A program made the position numbers and the translations under genes. The notes below the pieces were generated by a model. The model worked only from the letters and a program-made list of their open reading frames with translations, was not told where the DNA came from and searched no databases. This document shows positions 1 to 10,700 of a stretch of 64,000 bases of DNA, piece after piece; within the stretch, counting starts at the first letter, position 1, and every line of letters begins with the position of its first letter. The stretch is taken from NCBI GenBank assembly GCA_963836405.1, contig CAWIJL010000003.1, positions 248,001-312,000 on the forward strand. The letters are read 5' to 3'. The DNA comes from CAWIJJ01 sp963836405 (lineage in GTDB: Bacteria > Acidobacteriota > Terriglobia > Bryobacterales > Bryobacteraceae).

Positions 1-1
1 G

Positions 2-2767
2 CCCCAGACCATCGCAATCAACAACGGCAACGCCATTCGGTACCGGGTGCCGACGGCGCTCGAGCGCGCAGGCGACTTCTCCCAGAGCCTCGACAACAAC
101 GGCAACCCGATCCCGCCATTGATGGACTTCACCACGGGCGCGCCCTTTCCGAACAGCACGATCCCCGCAGACCGGCTGTATGCCCCCGGCCTGGCGGTGC
201 TCGGCCGCTATCCGCTCCCGAACCTGGAGCAACAACCCGGGAGTAACTACAACTACCAGGTCGACGCGCCCACCTACAGCGACCTGCTCCAGCAGCCCGC
301 CATCAAGATCGACTATCAGCTATCGGACAAACTGCGGGTGTCGGGCAAGTACTCCGGACAGCGCCAGCGGCGCGTGACGAAACCGGGCCTCCTGCAGGGC
401 TTCACGGATGCCTACGTACCCTATCCTTACATCACTAACTATGCCTTCACGGCTGACTATGTGTTCAGCCCCACTACATTCCTCGAGGTGACGTACGGAC
501 AAATTCAGAACGAATTGGCAGGCGGTAACGAACAGGGCATTCTCGTCAACGAGGAATCCAACCGCCTGAAGAGTCTGAAGGACTTCCCGATGCTGTATCC
601 GGATGCAGGTGTAATGGATCCGGGGTATTACGGCTACAAGGTCATGGAGGCGGAGAAGCCGCCGTTCTGGGACGGCAAGTCGCTGAACCTGCCGCCGACC
701 TTCGGCTGGGGCAGCCGCATCGGCGCCGCACCGCCGCAGCAGCGCTATCCCGGCTGGCTGAACATCAACCGCACCCGCGACTTGGCCATCAGCATGACGC
801 ACGTGACCGGGCGGCACACAATCAAGGGCGGATTCTACCTCAACCACAGTTACAAGGCGCAGAACGTGGGCGCCGGCGGCATCGCCAACCTGAGCTTCCA
901 GGGCTATGTGAACTTCGGTAACACCACCAACAACACCCTCGACACCGGATTCGGCTACGGGAACGCGGCGCTGGGAGTCTTCACACAGTATGTTCAGGCT
1001 TCGCGCTTTATCGAAGGTAACCTGATCTACAACCAGCGGGAGTTCTTCATCCAGGACAACTGGAAGGCGACCAACCGCCTGACGCTGGACTACGGTATGC
1101 GGTTTGTCAATCAACAGCCGCAGTACGACAAGTTCCAGCAGATGTCGAACTTCTTCCCCGACCAATGGCAGTCGAGCGCGGCGCCGGTGCTGTACGTGGC
1201 AGGCTGCAAGAGCGGTAAGACGGTGTGCTCGGGCAACGATCGCAACGCGATGGATCCGCGCACCGGGGAGATACTGACCGCGGCGGGTGCGGCCAACTCC
1301 CAAGTCGCAATCGGCACGCCGATTCCCGGCTCCGGCAATTTGCTGAACGGTGTCAGGCAGGCGGGCGACGGTATCGCGAAGACGAATTACGAGTGGCCAA
1401 AGCTGGTGCTGGGGCCGCGGTTCGGGTTTGCCTACGATCTGACGGGGAATTCGGACTGGGTGCTGCGCGGCGGCGCCGGCCTGTTCTACGACCGGCCGGA
1501 CGGCAACACCACGTTCTCGACCCCGGGCAATCCTCCGACGGCGACGGCCCAGGATCTCCGCAACGGCCAGTTGGCGACGCTCGGGCAAGGACTAAGCCCG
1601 CAACCCGTCGCCACGCTGATCACCTTCCAGTACAAGGCGAAGGTTCCCGCGTCATGGCAATGGCAGGCGGGCGTCCAGAAATCCCTGCCGTGGGCGATGG
1701 TCGCGGACGTGACCTATGTCGGCAACCACGGGTACAACCGCCTGGGAGGATTCCAGGGCGGAACGCGCCAGAACCTGAACGCGGTGGATATCGGCACGGC
1801 GTATCTGCCGGAGAACCAGGACCCGACGCTCGGCCCGAGCTCGACTCCGGGACAGTCGGCCTACACGTCGAATCTGCTCCGTCCGTTCCGCGGTTTCGCC
1901 GGTATCGAAGAGAACCAGACGGAATTCTGGGATACGTATCACTCGCTGCAGTTCAACGTAAACCGGCGGTTCAGTAATGGCTTCTCGTTCGGAGCGAACT
2001 ACACGTATGGGATCTCCCTCAAGGGCAACACGGGGCTGAGCAAGCGGTTTCAGCACGCGCCCGACGGGACGATTTCATTGCGTGCCGATCAGGCTGCCTA
2101 CGAAAAGCTGAACGAGACGCTGGATGTGCGGCCGCATCTGTTCAAGGCCAACGGCGTCTGGAACAGCCCGGGCATCCAGGGTAAGGGAGGCGTGGTCCGT
2201 GAGCTGACCAGAGACTGGCAGCTTTCCGGCGTATTGACGGTAAGCTCGGGACCCGCATACGGCCTCGGTTACAGCTACCAGAACAGTGGCGGCAACGTGA
2301 ATATCACGGGTTCGCCGGACTGGGGCGGCCGGGTGACTATTCTCGACCCCGGCGCGCTCGGCAGCGGATGTTCTACGGACAACCAGTATGCCCAGTTCAA
2401 TGGCTCGGTGGTACAAGGGCCGACTTACGGCAGCGTGGGCATGGAGTCGGGCCGCAATTACCTGCGCGGCTGTCCCAACCGCAATGTCGATCTGTCGCTG
2501 GTGCGCAGGATTCGCGTGGGCTCCGAACGATACCGCCTCGAACTCCGGGCCGACGTCTTCAACGCGTTCAATATCGTCAACATCACGGGTCGCAGTACGT
2601 CGGCGCAGTTCAACAACCCGACGAGCATGACGCTGGTGAACAACCAGTTCAATGCCGACGGCAGCCTGAACCAAAGCCGGCTCACGCCGCGAAACGCGGG
2701 CTTCGGCGCGGCAACCAATGCTGCCACGCTGCGCAACCTTCAGTTCCAGCTTCGCTTCCAGTTCTGA
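2..2767 (+). CDS. Oar-like TonB-dependent receptor, copy 1 (5' end cut by window)
   Basis: Outer-membrane receptor beta-barrel that probably imports an oligosaccharide or other large ligand with TonB energy; the ligand is unknown. The reading frame is open from base 2 and aligns to about residue 310 onward of the two complete copies downstream, so the signal peptide, carboxypeptidase-regulatory domain and plug lie left of the window. What remains is the barrel, rich in aromatic/Gly strands, ending in the terminal F-Q-F expected of an outer-membrane protein recognised by the Bam machinery. The first ATG at 47 is internal and should not be taken as the start. It is followed by a strong terminator, so it is probably a separate transcription unit from copy 2. 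Family call is firm; substrate is not known. Confidence 0.9.
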   Translation, partial: PQTIAINNGNAIRYRVPTALERAGDFSQSLDNNGNPIPPLMDFTTGAPFPNSTIPADRLYAPGLAVLGRYPLPNLEQQPGSNYNYQVDAPTYSDLLQQPAIKIDYQLSDKLRVSGKYSGQRQRRVTKPGLLQGFTDAYVPYPYITNYAFTADYVFSPTTFLEVTYGQIQNELAGGNEQGILVNEESNRLKSLKDFPMLYPDAGVMDPGYYGYKVMEAEKPPFWDGKSLNLPPTFGWGSRIGAAPPQQRYPGWLNINRTRDLAISMTHVTGRHTIKGGFYLNHSYKAQNVGAGGIANLSFQGYVNFGNTTNNTLDTGFGYGNAALGVFTQYVQASRFIEGNLIYNQREFFIQDNWKATNRLTLDYGMRFVNQQPQYDKFQQMSNFFPDQWQSSAAPVLYVAGCKSGKTVCSGNDRNAMDPRTGEILTAAGAANSQVAIGTPIPGSGNLLNGVRQAGDGIAKTNYEWPKLVLGPRFGFAYDLTGNSDWVLRGGAGLFYDRPDGNTTFSTPGNPPTATAQDLRNGQLATLGQGLSPQPVATLITFQYKAKVPASWQWQAGVQKSLPWAMVADVTYVGNHGYNRLGGFQGGTRQNLNAVDIGTAYLPENQDPTLGPSSTPGQSAYTSNLLRPFRGFAGIEENQTEFWDTYHSLQFNVNRRFSNGFSFGANYTYGISLKGNTGLSKRFQHAPDGTISLRADQAAYEKLNETLDVRPHLFKANGVWNSPGIQGKGGVVRELTRDWQLSGVLTVSSGPAYGLGYSYQNSGGNVNITGSPDWGGRVTILDPGALGSGCSTDNQYAQFNGSVVQGPTYGSVGMESGRNYLRGCPNRNVDLSLVRRIRVGSERYRLELRADVFNAFNIVNITGRSTSAQFNNPTSMTLVNNQFNADGSLNQSRLTPRNAGFGAATNAATLRNLQFQLRFQF

Positions 2768-2809
2768 TAGGGAGCGATCTGTCAACCCCTGAACGGCGCT
2801 GATTGAAGT

Positions 2810-2852
2810 GGCCGGTTCTTGGATGCAAGTTCCAAGGGCCGGCCCTTTTTTT
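2810..2852 (+). terminator. Intrinsic terminator after receptor copy 1
   Basis: A GC-rich inverted repeat (arms 2810-2823 and 2831-2844, one mismatch) is followed directly by a run of T residues ending at 2852. It lies 43 nt after the stop codon and has a sequence-related counterpart after copy 2. Confidence 0.85.
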
Positions 2853-2960
2853 GTGAGCGGGTTCTGACTGACGCAGTTGACCCAAAAGTGGCTTACCCAC
2901 GCACCGGCACCTTTCTTCCCCGCGCCTCTTTTCCCTCTTTTCATTTTTTCCTCTTTTCAC

Positions 2961-2989
2961 TTGACAAGGCTCCGCTATCGGGGTATACA
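2961..2989 (+). promoter_or_regulatory. Sigma-70 type promoter of receptor copy 2
   Basis: TTGACA at 2961-2966 and TATACA at 2984-2989 are separated by exactly 17 bp. The same two hexamers with the same spacing occur upstream of copy 3, and the spacer ends in the same ATCGGGG, which supports a real promoter. Confidence 0.85.
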
Positions 2990-3413
2990 AACCACTAGGC
3001 TTCACTCAGGGGGGATGCGAATACCGATCACAGGGGTCGGGAATAGCCTCCCGTCGCAAGACACTTCGCCGGCTCTTATTCCGCCCGGAAACGGGCGACG
3101 GCACATAGCGGAGAAGGATGGGGTAATCTCAACGGGCGCGATCCGGCCGGAAGGGGAGACCGGGCGGTTTCACTTTTGTTCCTCCTCTATATTCAACCTC
3201 ATGATGGTCCAGCTTCACGTTTGGCGCGGCAGAGTATCGCCGGGCTAGCGCGTTGACCGAGTCGAAACACCCGCGAATCCGGCTATAAACCGGCTGAACG
3301 GGTTTTGTGTCTTCGTGCGGGTTCGGCTGTGAGAAGCTATGTACCCGGCGCGGGCACGAGTAAGAAGGCATCTGGGTGATCCAGGAATTGAAACGTTGAA
3401 AACGGAGAAAGTA
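2990..3413 (+). promoter_or_regulatory. Long conserved 5' leader of receptor copy 2, possible structured RNA
   Basis: About 420 nt separate the promoter from the start codon and no credible gene lies within. The first 190 nt resemble the leader of copy 3: a CCGA...TCGG hairpin near 3023-3038, a TTCCGC...GCGGAGAA pairing (about 3079-3114) enclosing a GCCCG-GAAA-CGGGC tetraloop hairpin at 3083-3096, and a CCGG-GGGGAG-CCGG element near 3147-3165. I do not recognise a known riboswitch class. The length and shared paired elements suggest a regulatory leader; the ligand or mechanism is unknown. Confidence 0.5.
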
Positions 3414-6400
3414 ATGATTCGAAAAACTTGCAGCGTCGTCGCCGGCCTCTTCGCGGCCATGTTCCTGCTCACGGCTTTGTTGCCGGCGCAGATTACGACC
3501 GGCACAGTGACTGGACGTGTAGTGGATTCGACCGGAGGTGTTGTTCCCGGTGCGATGGTGATCCTGACCAGCGACACGCGAGGCACCAAGACCGCTCCGG
3601 TCGTCACCAACGAGACAGGCGACTACGTGTTTCCGAACGTCGCCCCCGATACGTACACCATCCAGATCACCGCACCTTCATTTAAAGTCATGCGGCGCAC
3701 CGGGATCGTGGTTAGCGGTGGCGATCGTGTCGGTGTGCCGCCGCTCACACTCGAAGTGGGGGGAACCTCCGAAACGGTTAGCGTCAGCGCCGAAGCCGCG
3801 CTCGTTCAGACACAGAGCGGCGAGCGGTCGTTTGCCATCACAACTCAACAGATCGAGAACCTGCCCGTCAACCGGGGCAACTTCACCAGCCTCGTGGCCT
3901 TGACTCCGGGCGTCATGGAGGGCGGCGCTTCGGCCGGCGGAACGCGCCTCGGCGGCGCCAGTCAGAACAACATCATGATGGACGGCATTTCGGCCATGGA
4001 CACGGGCAACAACGGCCAGATGCTGAACATGAATATCGAGTCGATCGGCGAAGTGAAGGTCCTCACGCAGGGGTACCAGGCGGAGTACGGCCGGTCGAGC
4101 GGGTTGCAGATTACGGCGTATACAAAGGGTGGTACGAACCAGTTCCACGGGTCCGCCTACGGCGTATTTACCGACTCGGACTGGAACGAAAGGTCGTGGG
4201 TGCAGCAGAAGAACGGCGATGCGAAAGCGAAAACCAGCCAGCAGATCTACGGCTATACCATCGGCGGTCCTGTGATGATTCCGAAGATTTACGACGGGCA
4301 CAACAAGCTGTTCTTCTTCTACGCGCACGAGTACCGGCCCCAGACAATAGCGATCAACGGCGGCAATGCCATCCGGCTGCGTGTGCCGACGGCGCTCGAG
4401 CGCGCGGGCGACTTCTCCCAGAGCCGCGACAATAACGGCGCCCTGCTCCCGCCATTGATGGACTTCACCACCGGAGCGCCCTTTCCAAACCAAACGATCC
4501 CGTCCGACCGCCTGTATGCCCCCGGCCTGGCGGTGCTCAACCGCTACCCGCTCCCTAACCTGGAGCAGCAACCCGGGAGTAACTACAACTACCAGATCGA
4601 TCCGCCGACCTACTCACAACTAACCCAACAGCCGGCCATTCGAATCGACTACCAGATGACATCGAAACTGCGGTTTTCGGGTAAGTATTCCGGCCAGCGG
4701 CAGCGAAACCTGGTGACTCCGGGTATCATTCCCGGTTTCTCCGATGCCTACGTGCCGTATCCGTTCATCACCAACTATGGCATCACGGTGGACTACATGA
4801 TCAGTCCCACTACGTTCGTGGAGGGGACTTACGGGCAGATCCAGAACGAATTGGCGGGCGGTAACGAAAATGGCATCCTCGTCAACGAGGAATCCAACCG
4901 CCTCAAGAGTCTGAAGGATTTTCCCATGTTGTATCCGGACGCGGGTGTAATGGACCCCGGGTATTACGGCTACAAAGTCATGGAGGCGGAGAAACCGCCG
5001 TTCTGGGACGGCAAGTCGCTCAACCTGCCGCCGACCTTCGGCTGGGGCAGCCGCATCGGAGCCGCACCGCCGCAACAGCGCTATCCCGGCTGGTTGAACA
5101 TCAACCGCACGCGCGACCTGGCTATCAGCATGACGCACATCATGGCGCGGCACACGATCAAGGGCGGGTTCTATCTGAACCACAGTTTCAAGGCGCAGAA
5201 CGTAGGCGCCGGCGGCATTGCGAACCTGAGCTTCCAGGGCTACGTCAACTTCGCCAATGACACAAACAATACCCTCGACACGGGGTTCGGCTATGCGAAC
5301 GCGGCACTGGGAGTCTTCACGCAGTATCTTCAGGCTTCGCGCTTCATCGAAGGCAACCTGATCTATAACCAGCGGGAGTTCTTCCTTCAGGATAACTGGA
5401 AGGTGACTAACCGGCTGACGCTGGACTACGGGATGCGGTTTGTCAATCAACAGCCGCAGTACGACAAGTTCCAACAGATGTCGAACTTCTTCCCCGACCA
5501 GTGGAAGGCGAGCGCGGCGCCGGTGCTGTACGTCGCAGGGTGCGCCAGCGGCAAGACGGTGTGCTCGGGCAACGATCGCAACGCGATGGATCCGCGTACC
5601 GGGGAGATACTGACCGCGGCGGGCGCGGCCAACTCGCAGGTGGCCGTCGGGACGCCGATTCCCGGCTCGGGCGATTTGCTGAACGGCGTGAGGAAGGCGG
5701 GCGACGGAATCGCGAAGACGAATTACACGTGGCCGACGCTGGTGCTGGGACCGCGGTTCGGATTTGCCTACGACCTGACGGGGAACTCGGACTGGGTGGT
5801 GCGCGGCGGTTTTGGGCTGTTCTACGACCGGCCGGACGGCAACACCACGTTCTCGACCCCTGGCAATCCTCCGACAGCGACGGCCCAGGATCTCCGCAAC
5901 GGGCAGCTCGCGACGCTCGGGCAGGGCCTGAGCCCGCAACCGGTGGCGACGCTGATCACCTTCCAGTACAAAGCGAAGGTGCCGGCATCGTGGCAGTGGC
6001 AGGCCGGCGTCCAGAAGTCGCTGCCGTGGGCGATGGTGGCGGACGTGACCTATGTGGGCAACCATGGGTACAACCGCCTGGGGTCGTTCCAGGGCGGAAC
6101 ACGCCAGAATCTGAACGCGGTGGACATCGGCGCGGCGTATCTGCCGGAGAACCAGGACCCGACGCTTGCAACCAGCACGACTCCCGGGAGCACCGCCTAC
6201 ACGTCGAATCTGCTCCGTCCCTTCCGGGGTTTTGCCGGCATCGAAGAGAACCAGACGGAGTTCTGGGACACCTATCACTCCCTGCAGTTCAACGTGAACC
6301 GGCGGTTCAGTAACGGCTTCTCGTTCGGAGCGAACTACACGTACGGGATCTCCCTCAAGGGCAACACCGGGCTGACCAAGCGGTTTCAACACGCGCCTGA

Positions 6401-7103
6401 CGGAACAATCTCGCTGCGGGCCGACGAGGCGGCGTACGAGAAGCAGAATGAGACGCTGGACGTCGTACCCCATTTGCTGAAGGTCAACGGCGTTTGGAAC
6501 AGCCTGGGCATCCGGGGCAAGGGCGCCGTGATCCGGGAATTGACCAGAGACTGGCAGCTTTCCGGCGTGATGACGGTGAGCTCTGGAGGCGCCTACGGCC
6601 TCGGCTACAGCTACCAGAACAATGGCGGCAATGTGAACATCACGGGGTCGCCGGACTGGGGCGGCAAGGTGGCAATTCTCGACGCCGCCGCGCTCGGCAG
6701 TGGATGTTCTGCGGACAACCAGTATGCCCAGTTCAATGGCTCGGCAATACAAGGTCCGACGTACGGCAGCGTGGGCATGGAGTCGGGTCGTAACTACCTG
6801 CGCGGCTGCCTGAACAAGAACGTCGACCTGTCGCTCGTGCGCAGAATTCGGGTCGGTAGTGAAAGATACCGGGTCGAGCTCCGGGCGGACGTGTTCAACG
6901 CCTTCAACCTCGTGAGCATCAACGGCCGGAGTACAACGGCGCAGTTCAACAACCCGACGAGCATGACGCTGGTGAACAATCAGTTCAATGCCGACGGCAG
7001 CCTGAACCAAAGCCGGCTGACGCCGCGGAACGCCGGCTTCGGCGCCGCAACCAGTGCCGCCGCACTGCGCAGCCTTCAGTTCCAGCTTCGCTTCCAGTTC
7101 TGA
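3414..7103 (+). CDS. Oar-like TonB-dependent receptor, copy 2
   Basis: Complete 1229-residue outer-membrane receptor. The ATG at 3414 is chosen because GGAG lies 6 nt upstream and the next residues form a signal peptide (basic MIRK, hydrophobic stretch, cleavage after LLPAQ near residue 26). Residues about 27-120 form a carboxypeptidase-regulatory beta-sandwich beginning TGTVTGRVVDSTGGVVPG. A plug-like domain follows (about 135-280, with the LTPGV and DGIS motifs typical of Oar/Cna-type receptors), then a long beta-barrel ending F-Q-F. No classical TonB box is evident. It has its own promoter, long leader and terminator. Family members import polymers or siderophores or take part in envelope functions; the substrate cannot be told from sequence. 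Confidence 0.93.
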   Translation: MIRKTCSVVAGLFAAMFLLTALLPAQITTGTVTGRVVDSTGGVVPGAMVILTSDTRGTKTAPVVTNETGDYVFPNVAPDTYTIQITAPSFKVMRRTGIVVSGGDRVGVPPLTLEVGGTSETVSVSAEAALVQTQSGERSFAITTQQIENLPVNRGNFTSLVALTPGVMEGGASAGGTRLGGASQNNIMMDGISAMDTGNNGQMLNMNIESIGEVKVLTQGYQAEYGRSSGLQITAYTKGGTNQFHGSAYGVFTDSDWNERSWVQQKNGDAKAKTSQQIYGYTIGGPVMIPKIYDGHNKLFFFYAHEYRPQTIAINGGNAIRLRVPTALERAGDFSQSRDNNGALLPPLMDFTTGAPFPNQTIPSDRLYAPGLAVLNRYPLPNLEQQPGSNYNYQIDPPTYSQLTQQPAIRIDYQMTSKLRFSGKYSGQRQRNLVTPGIIPGFSDAYVPYPFITNYGITVDYMISPTTFVEGTYGQIQNELAGGNENGILVNEESNRLKSLKDFPMLYPDAGVMDPGYYGYKVMEAEKPPFWDGKSLNLPPTFGWGSRIGAAPPQQRYPGWLNINRTRDLAISMTHIMARHTIKGGFYLNHSFKAQNVGAGGIANLSFQGYVNFANDTNNTLDTGFGYANAALGVFTQYLQASRFIEGNLIYNQREFFLQDNWKVTNRLTLDYGMRFVNQQPQYDKFQQMSNFFPDQWKASAAPVLYVAGCASGKTVCSGNDRNAMDPRTGEILTAAGAANSQVAVGTPIPGSGDLLNGVRKAGDGIAKTNYTWPTLVLGPRFGFAYDLTGNSDWVVRGGFGLFYDRPDGNTTFSTPGNPPTATAQDLRNGQLATLGQGLSPQPVATLITFQYKAKVPASWQWQAGVQKSLPWAMVADVTYVGNHGYNRLGSFQGGTRQNLNAVDIGAAYLPENQDPTLATSTTPGSTAYTSNLLRPFRGFAGIEENQTEFWDTYHSLQFNVNRRFSNGFSFGANYTYGISLKGNTGLTKRFQHAPDGTISLRADEAAYEKQNETLDVVPHLLKVNGVWNSLGIRGKGAVIRELTRDWQLSGVMTVSSGGAYGLGYSYQNNGGNVNITGSPDWGGKVAILDAAALGSGCSADNQYAQFNGSAIQGPTYGSVGMESGRNYLRGCLNKNVDLSLVRRIRVGSERYRVELRADVFNAFNLVSINGRSTTAQFNNPTSMTLVNNQFNADGSLNQSRLTPRNAGFGAATSAAALRSLQFQLRFQF

Positions 7104-7146
7104 TAAGGAGCGACCTGTCAAGCCCCGAACGGCGCCGATCCTACCG

Positions 7147-7187
7147 GGCCGGCACTTGGATGAAATTTCCAGGTGCCGGCCTTTTTT
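7147..7187 (+). terminator. Intrinsic terminator after receptor copy 2
   Basis: Inverted repeat with arms 7147-7160 and 7168-7181 (one mismatch) followed by a T tract. It is clearly homologous in sequence and position to the terminator after copy 1, so the duplicated unit included its terminator. Confidence 0.85.
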
Positions 7188-7299
7188 GTTGACCGTTGTT
7201 CAGTGCTGACGGCCTCAGAATCCCGTCGGGAAACCGATAAATGACTCCCCAACACCGCACCAGCCGCCGTGCTGCTGCTCTTGCATTTCCTCTTTTACC

Positions 7300-7328
7300 T
7301 TGACACGGCCTCTGCATCGGGGTATACA
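7300..7328 (+). promoter_or_regulatory. Sigma-70 type promoter of receptor copy 3
   Basis: TTGACA at 7300-7305 and TATACA at 7323-7328 with 17 bp spacing, matching the copy-2 promoter in both hexamers and in the end of the spacer. Confidence 0.85.
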
Positions 7329-7768
7329 GATCACTAGATCGTGCAGGGTAAGAGGTGACTACCGATTACGGGGGTCGGTACTAACTTCTCTCGTCGGACA
7401 GATGCGCCCGCTTGAATTCCGCAGCCCAAACGGGGCGGCCCAAGCGGAGAAACATGGCAGGCTGAACGGGGCACAGATCTGGCCGGGTGGGGAGTCCGGG
7501 CGGGCTTTCTCTATTATTCCCCCTTCAAATTCAGCCTTACGGTAGCCATGCTTCGCGCATTGCGCGGCCTGTTTTCAAGGGGCCTGCGACTTGTGTACGT
7601 CGAAAATGGCCATGCATGCCGGTCGTTGAACCGGATTTAGGGCTTTAATTCTTCGTGTAAGTTCGGCCTGCGGACAGCCACGCCCCGGCTTCGGCGAATC
7701 CGGCAGGAGGCGGGCGTGAACTCAATTGCGAATGGGTGAGTCGAACAGTTGAAAGAAGGAGAAAGCTC
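7329..7768 (+). promoter_or_regulatory. Long conserved 5' leader of receptor copy 3, possible structured RNA
   Basis: About 440 nt between promoter and start codon without a credible gene. It shares with the copy-2 leader the ACCGA...TCGGT hairpin (about 7360-7378), the TTCCGC...GCGGAGAA pairing, a small CCC/GGG hairpin with an A-rich loop, and the GGCCGG-GGGGAG-CCGGGC element near 7481-7503. The loops differ while the pairings persist, as expected for a conserved RNA fold, but no known class is recognised. Confidence 0.5.
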
Positions 7769-10700
7769 ATGGTACGTAGGACTTGTAGCATTGCCGTCGG
7801 CCTCGTCCTGGCCCTGTTCCTGCTCCCGGCCTTGTTGCCGGCGCAGATTACCACCGGCACAGTGACAGGCCGGGTGGTCGATTCAACCGGAGGCGTTGTT
7901 CCCAACGCCCGCGTGGTCCTGTCGAGTGAGGCACGCGGAACCAGGAGCGCCCCGGTCGTCACGAACGAGAGTGGCGACTATGTTTTCCCTAATGTGACCG
8001 CCGATACATACACCGTCGAGGTGTCCGCGCCGTCGTTCAAAACTACCCGACGCGCGGGAATTGTGGTGAGCGGCGGTGATCGTATTGGCGTGCCCCCTCT
8101 GACTCTCGAACTGGGCGGAACGGCTGAAACGGTGACCGTCACTGCGGAAGCCGCGCTCATCCAGACACAAAGCGGTGAGCGGTCGTTCGCCATCGAAACC
8201 ACACAAATCCAGAATTTGCCGATCAACCGGGGCAACTTCACGAGTGTGGTGGCGTTGACTCCGGGCGTCATCGACGGCGGCGCCTCGGCCGGCGGAACGC
8301 GCCTCGGCGGCGCCAGTCAGAACAACATCATGATGGACGGCATCTCCGCCATGGACACCGGCAACAACGGCCAGATGCTGAATATGAACATCGAGTCTGT
8401 CGGTGAAGTCAAGGTCCTCACGCAGGGGTACCAGGCGGAATACGGCCGATCGAGCGGCTTGCAGATTACCGCCGTCACCAAGAGCGGAAGCAACCAGTTC
8501 CATGGGTCGGGCTACGGCGTCTTCACCGACTCGGATTGGAACGAACGTTCGTGGGTGCAGCAGAAGAACGGCGATGCGAAGTCGAAGACCAGCCAGCAGA
8601 TCTATGGCTACACGATTGGCGGCCCCGTCCTCATACCGAAGGTTTGGGACGGCCGCAACAAGTTGTTCTTCTTCTACGCGCACGAGTACCGGCCGCAGAG
8701 CGTCGAAATCAACAACGGCAACCCCATCCGGCTGCGTGTGCCGTCGGCGCTCGAGCGCATAGGCGACTTCTCGCTGAGCCGTGACAACAACGGCAACCTG
8801 CTCCCGCCCTTGAAAGACTACACCACCGGTTCGCCCTTCCCGAACCAACAGGTTCCGGCCGCCCGGCTGTATGCCCCCGGCATTGCGGTGCTCAACCGCT
8901 ACCCGCTGCCGAACCTGGAGCAAGCGCCAGGGACGAACTACAACTACCAGGTGGACCCGGGAGCGTACAACCAGCTAACCCAGCAGCCGGCGGTCAAAAT
9001 CGACTACCAGATATCGGAGAAAGTGCGGCTGTCGGGTAAGTACTCCGGGCAGCGGCAGCGACCCGTGAAGAGACCCGGCCTCCTTGCGGGCATCACCGAT
9101 GTCTACACACCGAAGCCGTACATCACGAATTATGCCTTCACGGCCAACTACGTGTTCTCGCCGACGACCTTCCTGGAAGGCACATACGGAAGAATCCAGA
9201 ACGAATTGGCGGACGGCAACGAAGGCGGCGTCCTGTTCAACGAGGAGTCGAACCGGCTCAAGAGCCTGAAAGACTTCCCGATGCTGTATCCGGACGCGGG
9301 CGTAATGGATCCCGGGTATTACGGCTACAAAGTCATGGAGGCGGAGAAGCCGCCGTTCTGGGACGGCAAGTCGCTGAATCTGCCGCCGGTCTGGGGCTGG
9401 GGCGGCCGCATCGGAGCCGCGCCACCGCAGCAGCGGTATCCCGGCTGGCTGAATATCAACCGGACGCAGGACTTGGCCATCAGCCTCACGCATGTCACGG
9501 GGCGGCATACGATCAAGGGCGGATTCTACCTCAACCACAGTTACAAGGCGCAGAACGTAGGCGCTGGCGGCATCGCGAACTTGACCTTCCAAGGCTACGT
9601 GAACTTCGGTAATGACACGAATAACACCCTGGACACCGGGTTCGGCTACGCGAACGCGGCGACGGGGGTCTTCACTCAGTACCTGCAGGCTTCGCGCTTC
9701 ATCGAAGGCAACCTGATCTACAACCAGCGGGAGTTCTTCCTCCAGGACAACTGGAAGGCAACCAACCGCCTGACACTCGATTACGGGATGCGGTTTGTGA
9801 ATCAACAGCCGCAGTACGACCAGTTCCAGCAGATGTCCAACTTCTTCCCCGATCAATGGTCGGCGAGCGCGGCGCCGGTGCTGTACGTCGCCGGGTGCAA
9901 GAGCGGCGCGGTCGCATGCTCCGGCAACGATCGCAACGCGATGGATCCGCGTACCGGAGCGATTCTGACGGCAGCCGGCGCGGCGAACACACAGGTCGCA
10001 ATCGGGACGCCGATTCCCGGCTCGGGCAATTTACTGAACGGTGTCAGGCAGGCGGGCGACGGCATCGCGAAGACAAACTACGAATGGCCGAAGGTCGTAC
10101 TGGGCCCGCGTGTCGGCTTTGCCTACGACCTGACGGGGAACTCGGACTGGGTGGTGCGCGGCGGCGTCGGGCTATTCTACGACCGGCCGGACGGAAACAC
10201 CGTGTTCTCGACCCCGGGCAATCCTCCGACGGCGACCGCCCAGGACCTCCGCAACGGCCAGTTGGCGACGCTCGGGCAAGGACTGAGCCCGCAACCGGTC
10301 GCGAGGCTGATTACCTTCCAGTACAAGGCGGACGTTCCCGCGTCATGGCAATGGCAATTCGGTATCCAGAAATCACTGCCGTGGGCAATGGTCGCTGACG
10401 TTACCTATGTGGGTAACCACGGGGTCAACCGTCTGGGAGGATTCCAGGGCGGACAGCGCCAGAACCTGAACGCCGTGGATATCGGCTCGGCGTATCTGCC
10501 CGAGAACCAGGACCCGACGCTCGGCACGAGCACCGTTCCCGGGCAGACGGCTTATACCTCTAACCTTCTACGTCCGTTCCAGGGTTTTGCCGGAATCGAA
10601 GAGAACCAGACGGACTTCTGGGACACCTATCACTCGCTGCAGTTCAACGTCAACCGGCGCTTCCGGGGCGGCTTCTTGTTCGGTGCTAACTACACCTACG

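Noticed and set aside
2990..3180. Known riboswitch (cobalamin, ZTP, cyclic-di-GMP or guanidine) in the receptor leader
   Set aside because: Some G-rich loops look superficially similar, but the conserved cores of those classes could not be matched.
2877..3248. Possible small gene in the region between receptor copies 1 and 2
   Set aside because: It runs through the promoter and conserved leader and shows no similarity to the equivalent frame between copies 2 and 3.
4620..7121. An 833-codon open frame on the minus strand opposite receptor copy 2 (similar ones opposite copies 1 and 3)
   Set aside because: It mirrors the codon structure of the receptor in high-GC DNA, has Arg/Val/Ala-skewed composition and no recognisable domain; the plus strand encodes a clear receptor.
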